Source: an uncultured Streptomyces sp.
GTDB lineage: Bacteria; Actinomycetota; Actinomycetes; Streptomycetales; Streptomycetaceae
Length of the DNA: 16,772 nucleotides
Direction of reading: 5' to 3'
NCBI GenBank assembly: GCA_946480485.1
Contig: CAMLJW010000062.1
Span: forward strand, 1 to 16,772
Position numbers and translations under genes: made by a program. Below are positions 12,688-16,772 of the stretch, piece after piece. Position 1 is the first letter of the stretch, and each line of letters begins with the position of its first letter. The notes beneath the pieces are model-generated. The model was not told the DNA's origin, ran no database searches, and saw only the letters and a list, made by a program, of their open reading frames with translations.

Positions 12688-14877
12688 ATGACCAAGAGCA
12701 CCACCATCCGCTGGGAACAGGACAGGACCGGCCTCGTCACCCTCGTCCTCGACGACCCCAACCAGTCCGCGAACACCATGAACCAGGCGTTCCGGGAATC
12801 GCTCACGGCGATCACCGACCGCCTGGAGGCCGAGCGGGACACCATCCGCGGCGTCGTCATCACCTCCGCCAAGAAGACCTTCTTCGCGGGCGGCGACCTG
12901 CGCGACCTGATCGCGGTCACCCCCGAAACCGCCCAGTTCACCTTCGAGCGGAGCCTCGCCGTCAAGCGCGACCTCCGACGCATCGAGACACTGGGCAAGC
13001 CCGTCGTCGCCGCCATGAACGGCGCGGCTCTGGGTGGCGGTTACGAGATCGCCCTCGCGTGCCATCACCGCGTCGCACTCGACGCCCCCGGCTCCAGGAT
13101 CGGCTGCCCCGAGGTAACGCTCGGACTGCTGCCCGGAGGCGGCGGCGTCGTGCGGACCGTACGGCTCCTGGGCATCGCCGACGCGCTGCAGAAGGTGCTC
13201 CTCCAGGGCACGCAGTACAGCCCTGGCCGCGCCCTCGAAAACGGTCTCATCCACGAAGTGGCCACTACCCGCGAGGAGATGCTGGCCAAGGCCCGCGCCT
13301 TCATCGACGCCAACCCCGAGTCGTCGCAGCCCTGGGACAAGCCCGGCTACCGCATCCCGGGCGGCACCCCCGCCAGCCCGAAGTTCGCGGCGAACCTGCC
13401 CGCCTTCCCGGCCACCCTGCGCAAGCAGACGAACGGCGCACCCTACCCGGCACCGCGGGGCATCCTGGCGGCCGCCGTCGAGGGCTCCCAGGTCGACTTC
13501 GAGACCGCCCAGGTCATCGAGGCCCGCTACTTCGTGGAGCTGGCCGCCGGCCAGACCTCCAAGAACATGATTCAGGCCTTCTTCTTCGATCTCCAGGCCG
13601 TCAACTCCGGAGCCAACCGCCCCAGGGACGTCGAGCCGCGCCAGGTCCGCAGGGTCGCCGTCCTGGGCGCCGGGATGATGGGTGCCGGTATCGCCTACTC
13701 GTGCGCACGCGCGGGCATCGACGTCGTCCTCAAGGACGTGTCGGCCGAAGCCGCGGCGAAGGGCAGGGGCTACTCCGAGCAGCTCTGCGCCAAGGCGGTC
13801 TCCCGGGGCCGTACGACCCAGGAGAAGGCCGACGCGCTGCTCGCCCGCATCACGCCCACCGCCGACCCGGCGGACCTGGCTGGGTGCGACGCCGTGATCG
13901 AGGCCGTCTTCGAGGAACCGGCGCTCAAGCACAAGGTGTTCCAGGAGATCCAGAACATCGTCGAGCCGGACGCGCTGCTGTGCTCCAACACTTCGACGCT
14001 GCCCATCACCGCGCTCGCCGAAGGCGTCGACCGGCAGGCCGACTTCATCGGACTGCACTTCTTCTCGCCCGTCGACAAGATGCCGCTCGTCGAGATCATC
14101 AAGGGCGAGCGGACCGGCGACGAGGCCCTGGCCCGCGCCTTCGACCTCGTACGGCAGATCAAGAAGACCCCGATCGTCGTCAACGACTCGCGCGGCTTCT
14201 TCACCTCCCGGGTCATCGGGCACTTCATCAACGAGGGCGTCGCGATGGTCGGCGAGGGCATCGAACCCGCCTCCGTCGAGCAGGCGGCGGCCCAGGCGGG
14301 CTACCCGGCCAAGGTCCTCGCACTCATGGACGAGCTGACGCTCACCCTGCTGCGCAAGATCCGCGCCGAGACGAAGAGGGCAGTCGAGGAGTCCGGCGGC
14401 ACCTGGGCCACGCATCCCGCCGAGGCCGTCGTAGACCGCATGATCGACGAGTTCGGCCGCACCGGCCGCAGCGGCGGGGCGGGCTTCTACGAGTACGCCG
14501 ACGGGAAGCGCGCCGGGCTATGGAGCGGACTGCGGGAGCACTTCACGCGCGAGGGTGCCGAGATCCCCTTCGAGGACATGCAGGAACGCATGCTCTTCTC
14601 CGAGGCGCTGGACACGGTCAGGCTCCTGGAGGAAGGCGTCCTGACGTCGGTCGCCGACGCCAACATCGGGTCGATCCTCGGGATCGGCTTCCCCGGCTGG
14701 ACCGGTGGTGTCCTTCAGTACATCAACGGATACGACGGCGGCGCCGGGGTGGGTGTCGGCCTGCCCGGTTTCGTGGCACGCGCGCGTGAACTCGCCGAGC
14801 GCTACGGGGACCGGTTCACGCCACCCGCACTCCTCTTGGAGAAGGCGAAGAAGGGGGAGCGGTTCAGCGACGCGTGA
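12688..14877 (+). CDS. fadB: FadB-like enoyl-CoA hydratase/3-hydroxyacyl-CoA dehydrogenase
   Basis: The 729-residue alpha subunit of a fatty-acid oxidation complex has the same length as Escherichia coli FadB. The enoyl-CoA hydratase domain occupies roughly residues 10-200, with oxyanion-hole segments KKTFFAGGDL and NGAALGGGYE and catalytic Glu120 and Glu142 (GCPEVTLG). An NAD-binding Rossmann fold begins near residue 325 (VAVLGAGMMGAGIAYSCARAG). Catalytic His457 lies in GLHFFSPVDKMPLVEII, and two C-terminal dehydrogenase repeats follow. Together with the thiolase it converts 2-enoyl-CoA to acetyl-CoA and a shortened acyl-CoA. GGAG lies 7 nt before ATG 12688. Its last codons and stop lie within the first unit of the 14-bp tandem array. 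Confidence 0.96.
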   Translation: MTKSTTIRWEQDRTGLVTLVLDDPNQSANTMNQAFRESLTAITDRLEAERDTIRGVVITSAKKTFFAGGDLRDLIAVTPETAQFTFERSLAVKRDLRRIETLGKPVVAAMNGAALGGGYEIALACHHRVALDAPGSRIGCPEVTLGLLPGGGGVVRTVRLLGIADALQKVLLQGTQYSPGRALENGLIHEVATTREEMLAKARAFIDANPESSQPWDKPGYRIPGGTPASPKFAANLPAFPATLRKQTNGAPYPAPRGILAAAVEGSQVDFETAQVIEARYFVELAAGQTSKNMIQAFFFDLQAVNSGANRPRDVEPRQVRRVAVLGAGMMGAGIAYSCARAGIDVVLKDVSAEAAAKGRGYSEQLCAKAVSRGRTTQEKADALLARITPTADPADLAGCDAVIEAVFEEPALKHKVFQEIQNIVEPDALLCSNTSTLPITALAEGVDRQADFIGLHFFSPVDKMPLVEIIKGERTGDEALARAFDLVRQIKKTPIVVNDSRGFFTSRVIGHFINEGVAMVGEGIEPASVEQAAAQAGYPAKVLALMDELTLTLLRKIRAETKRAVEESGGTWATHPAEAVVDRMIDEFGRTGRSGGAGFYEYADGKRAGLWSGLREHFTREGAEIPFEDMQERMLFSEALDTVRLLEEGVLTSVADANIGSILGIGFPGWTGGVLQYINGYDGGAGVGVGLPGFVARARELAERYGDRFTPPALLLEKAKKGERFSDA

Positions 14878-14965
14878 GGTTGGACGCCTGAGATGGGACG
14901 CCTGAGATGGGACGCCTGAGATGGGACGGCTGAGATGGGACGCATGAGGTCGGACGCGTGAGGGC
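14868..14965. repeat. 14-bp tandem repeat, seven units, starting inside fadB
   Basis: Seven consecutive 14-bp units follow the pattern GGACGCcTGAGatg; units 2-4 are identical and the outer ones have one to four changes. Unit 1 (14868-14881) contains the last codons and TGA stop of fadB. Each unit carries a TGA, and because 14 is not divisible by 3 the array places stops in all three plus frames. It ends 5 nt before the terminator stem. Confidence 0.92.
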
Positions 14966-14970
14966 AAGGC

Positions 14971-15015
14971 GGCGCGGCGAGGCCCTTCCGGCAAGCGGAG
15001 CAGCCTCGCCGCGCC
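14971..15015 (+). terminator. Terminator hairpin of the fadAB unit
   Basis: Arms 14971-14983 and 15003-15015 are perfectly complementary over 13 bp, with a 19-nt loop that can itself form a short TTCCG/CGGAG stem. It lies about 95 nt after the fadB stop, directly beyond the tandem array. Confidence 0.75.
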
Positions 15016-15161
15016 CGCAGTACACGTGACCGGACAGTGCCCGATGCGTCCGGTCGAGTGGGCCGGGTTGGTGCCCAGGTCGGCGTCTTCTTCGCGGAGG
15101 AGCGTGGGCGGTCGGCGGCGGTAGGCTGGCAAAGGCTGCCACTCACGTCACGGAGGTCGCT

Positions 15162-15581
15162 GTGGACGTCCTGGTACTGATCGGCCGCATCCTCTTCTCA
15201 GCGCTGTTCCTGAACGCCGCCGTCGGCCACTTCACCCAGACCAAGGCCATGGCCGGATACGCCTCCTCCAGGGGTGTCCCCGCCGCGGCTCCCGCCGTCC
15301 TCGCCGGCGGACTGCTGCTCCTCACGGGCGGCCTCAGTGTCCTGCTCGGCATCTGGGCCGACCTCGGCGCCCTGCTGCTGGCCGTCTTCGTGGTCCCGAC
15401 CGCTTTCCTGATGCACGGGTTCTGGAAGGAGACGGATCCCCAGGCCCGCCAGAACGAGATGGTTCACTTCCTGAAGGACATGTCGCTGGCCGGTGCGTCC
15501 CTGACGCTGCTGGCGCTCATCTCGTACGCCGGACCGGAGCTGGGCCTGACGATCACCCGCCCGCTCTTCGACATCAGCTGA
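15162..15581 (+). CDS. DoxX-family integral membrane protein
   Basis: The 139-residue protein has four predicted membrane helices, at about residues 4-24, 43-65, 68-88 and 107-127. The opening GRILFSALFLNAAVGHF and the HGFWKE loop between helices 3 and 4 are typical of the DoxX/DoxD family. Some actinobacterial members take part in thiol or redox homeostasis at the membrane (the mycobacterial DoxX-SodA-thiosulfate sulfurtransferase complex is one example), but the role of this one is unknown. GTG 15162 is set by GGAGG (15152-15156) 5 nt ahead. It stands alone between two terminators. TAGGCT at 15122-15127 may be its -10 box. Confidence 0.9.
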   Translation: MDVLVLIGRILFSALFLNAAVGHFTQTKAMAGYASSRGVPAAAPAVLAGGLLLLTGGLSVLLGIWADLGALLLAVFVVPTAFLMHGFWKETDPQARQNEMVHFLKDMSLAGASLTLLALISYAGPELGLTITRPLFDIS

Positions 15582-15634
15582 CCCCGCGGGACGCGGGAGC
15601 ACGGCTACGACGTCCCCTCGCTGCGCTGTCGGGA

Positions 15635-15664
15635 TCGCCCGCGTACGCCCAAGTACGCGGGCGA
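15635..15664 (+). terminator. Terminator hairpin after doxX-like gene
   Basis: A perfect 12-bp stem (15635-15646 with 15653-15664) encloses a 6-nt loop, GCCCAA. Further pairs are possible outside one mismatch. It begins 54 nt after the doxX-like stop. A second small hairpin, CCGCCC-TCC-GGGCGG, follows at 15705-15719. Confidence 0.8.
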
Positions 15665-15743
15665 CCCTCCGCCGTGCGATGCACCGCACCAGACACCGCG
15701 GCGCCCGCCCTCCGGGCGGACGACGGGAACGACAGGCCCTGGC

Positions 15744-15749
15744 TAGGAT
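15744..15749 (+). promoter_or_regulatory. Possible -10 box of the ABC-F gene
   Basis: TAGGAT matches the actinobacterial -10 and ends 10 nt before ATG 15760. There is no Shine-Dalgarno between them, so the mRNA would be leaderless or have only a few untranslated bases. Confidence 0.45.
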
Positions 15750-15759
15750 CTGCTTCCTG

Positions 15760-16772
15760 ATGACTGCCACTCTCGTTGCCAAGAATCTCGCCGCCGGTCA
15801 CGGCGACCGCTCCCTCTTCTCCGGGCTTGACCTCGTCGTCGCACCCGGCGATGTGATCGGGCTGGTCGGTGCCAACGGCGCGGGCAAGTCCACACTGCTG
15901 CGCCTGCTCGGCGGGCTGCTCACACCCGAGCAGGGTGAGCTGCGGCTCTCCCCGCCGACCGCCACCGTCGGGCATCTGCCGCAGGAACCGGAGCGCCGGC
16001 CCGGCGAGACCGTACGGGAGTTCCTCGCCCGCCGCACCGGTGTGGCCGAGGTCCAGCGCGTGATGGACGAGGCCACGCAAGCGCTGGTCGACGGGGCACC
16101 GGGCGCGGACGACGCCTACGCGAACAGCCTGGAGCGGTGGCTCGGCCTCGGCGGCGCCGACCTCGACGAGCGCGCCGAGGAGGTGGCCGACTCCCTCGGC
16201 CTCGGCGTCGGCCTGGACCAGCCCATGACGTCCCTGTCCGGAGGCCAGGCGGCCCGCGCCGGACTCGCCTCGCTCCTCCTCTCCCGCTACGACGTCTTCC
16301 TGCTCGACGAGCCGACCAACGACCTCGACCTGGACGGTCTGGAGCGCCTGGAGCGCTTCGTGGGCGGGCTGCGCGCGGGCACGGTCGTTGTCAGCCACGA
16401 CCGCGAGTTCCTCACCCGCACGGTCACCAAGGTCCTCGAACTCGACCTCGCGCAGCAGCGGATCACGTTGTACGGCGGCGGATACGAGGCCTATCTGGAG
16501 GAGCGGGACGTGGCGCGCCGGCACGCCCGCGAGGACTACGAGGAGTACGCCGACAAGCGGGCCGCGCTCGAAGGGCGGGCCCAGACGCAGCGCGCCTGGA
16601 TGGACAAGGGCGTCAAGAACGCCCGGCGCAAGGCGGGCAGCGGTGGCGACAACGACAAGATCGGTCGCAAGTTCCGCAGCGAGGCCAGCGAGAAGCAGGC
16701 CGCCAAGGCCCGGCAGACCCAGCGCATGATCGAACGGCTGGACGTCGTCGAGGAGCCGCGCAAGGAGTGGGA
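15760..16772 (+). CDS. ABC-F family ATPase (3' end beyond window)
   Basis: The first 337 residues of a soluble twin-cassette ABC-F protein are present; the frame is still open at the right edge. Walker A is GANGAGKST at 37-45. The Q-loop HLPQE lies near 70, signature LSGGQ at 159-163, Walker B and catalytic Glu are LLDEP with Glu184, and the H-loop is His213 (SHDREFL). From about 235 a long charged linker follows (YLEERDVARRHAREDYEEYA and onward), the P-site tRNA interaction motif region of the family. There are no membrane segments. ABC-F proteins act on the ribosome as translation factors or protect it from antibiotics; which applies here cannot be told from this part. ATG 15760 was chosen because the family homology starts there. 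Confidence 0.93.
   Translation, partial: MTATLVAKNLAAGHGDRSLFSGLDLVVAPGDVIGLVGANGAGKSTLLRLLGGLLTPEQGELRLSPPTATVGHLPQEPERRPGETVREFLARRTGVAEVQRVMDEATQALVDGAPGADDAYANSLERWLGLGGADLDERAEEVADSLGLGVGLDQPMTSLSGGQAARAGLASLLLSRYDVFLLDEPTNDLDLDGLERLERFVGGLRAGTVVVSHDREFLTRTVTKVLELDLAQQRITLYGGGYEAYLEERDVARRHAREDYEEYADKRAALEGRAQTQRAWMDKGVKNARRKAGSGGDNDKIGRKFRSEASEKQAAKARQTQRMIERLDVVEEPRKEW

Noticed and set aside
12673..14415. 580-codon open frame antisense to fadB
   Set aside because: It is a high-GC shadow. The plus strand carries complete hydratase and dehydrogenase motifs with a ribosome site; the antisense product shows no family features.
1..16772. Defence system, mobile element, secondary-metabolite cluster or CRISPR array
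   Set aside because: No transposase, integrase, nuclease-toxin pair, synthase or spacer array was seen; the repeats are short tandem arrays without unique spacers. TTA codons were not found in the genes checked by eye.

Overview
The window is high-GC actinobacterial chromosome and almost certainly Streptomyces. Codon third positions are nearly all G or C. There is an SsgA-like sporulation protein, a WhiB-family iron-sulfur regulator, a DUF3048 lipoprotein and a PcaV-like regulator. The order pcaV, ATP-dependent ligase, stand-alone LigD-type polymerase, wbl gene, SsgA-like gene, CoA transferase, thiolase, FadB matches my memory of a conserved block in Streptomyces coelicolor. I could not check that here. 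No phage, transposase, CRISPR, rRNA or tRNA gene was seen.

Left (1-2035): a pcaV-like MarR gene (+) faces the end of a DUF3048 lipoprotein gene (-). To the left of pcaV, where pcaI would be expected, there is only a short reading frame. It resembles the C-terminus of a CoA-transferase beta subunit and has a stop directly upstream, so a deletion is suspected. Two related TCAG-type dyads flank the intergenic region.

Repair block (2036-4715): a LigC-type ATP-dependent DNA ligase (-) and a LigD-type polymerase/primase (+) are divergent, and both look leaderless. A long palindromic terminator separates the polymerase from a two-domain VOC protein (-). That VOC gene carries a promoter matching the PafBC/RecA-NDp DNA-damage motif. 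A short WhiB paralogue (+) follows.

Middle (6098-9910): an acyl-ACP desaturase (-) lies behind a striking three-unit 15-bp operator array. Next come the C-terminal stump of a dimethylargininase gene, an SsgA-like gene (-) with a TTG start, a small charged protein with a Rho-N-like tail (+), and endonuclease V (+).

Right (9911-16772): a family III CoA transferase (alpha-methylacyl-CoA racemase-like) sits behind a perfect PafBC-type promoter. A thiolase and a 729-residue FadB-like protein follow, making a fatty-acid beta-oxidation module. A 14-bp tandem array overlaps the fadB stop codon. A DoxX-like membrane protein and a 3'-truncated ABC-F ATPase end the window.

The least expected signal is regulatory. 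Two promoters with the TTGTCRGTG-N8-TAnnnT architecture sit in a window that also holds three DNA-repair genes, and they appear to place a VOC protein and a CoA transferase under DNA-damage control. No wholly new multi-gene system was recognised.
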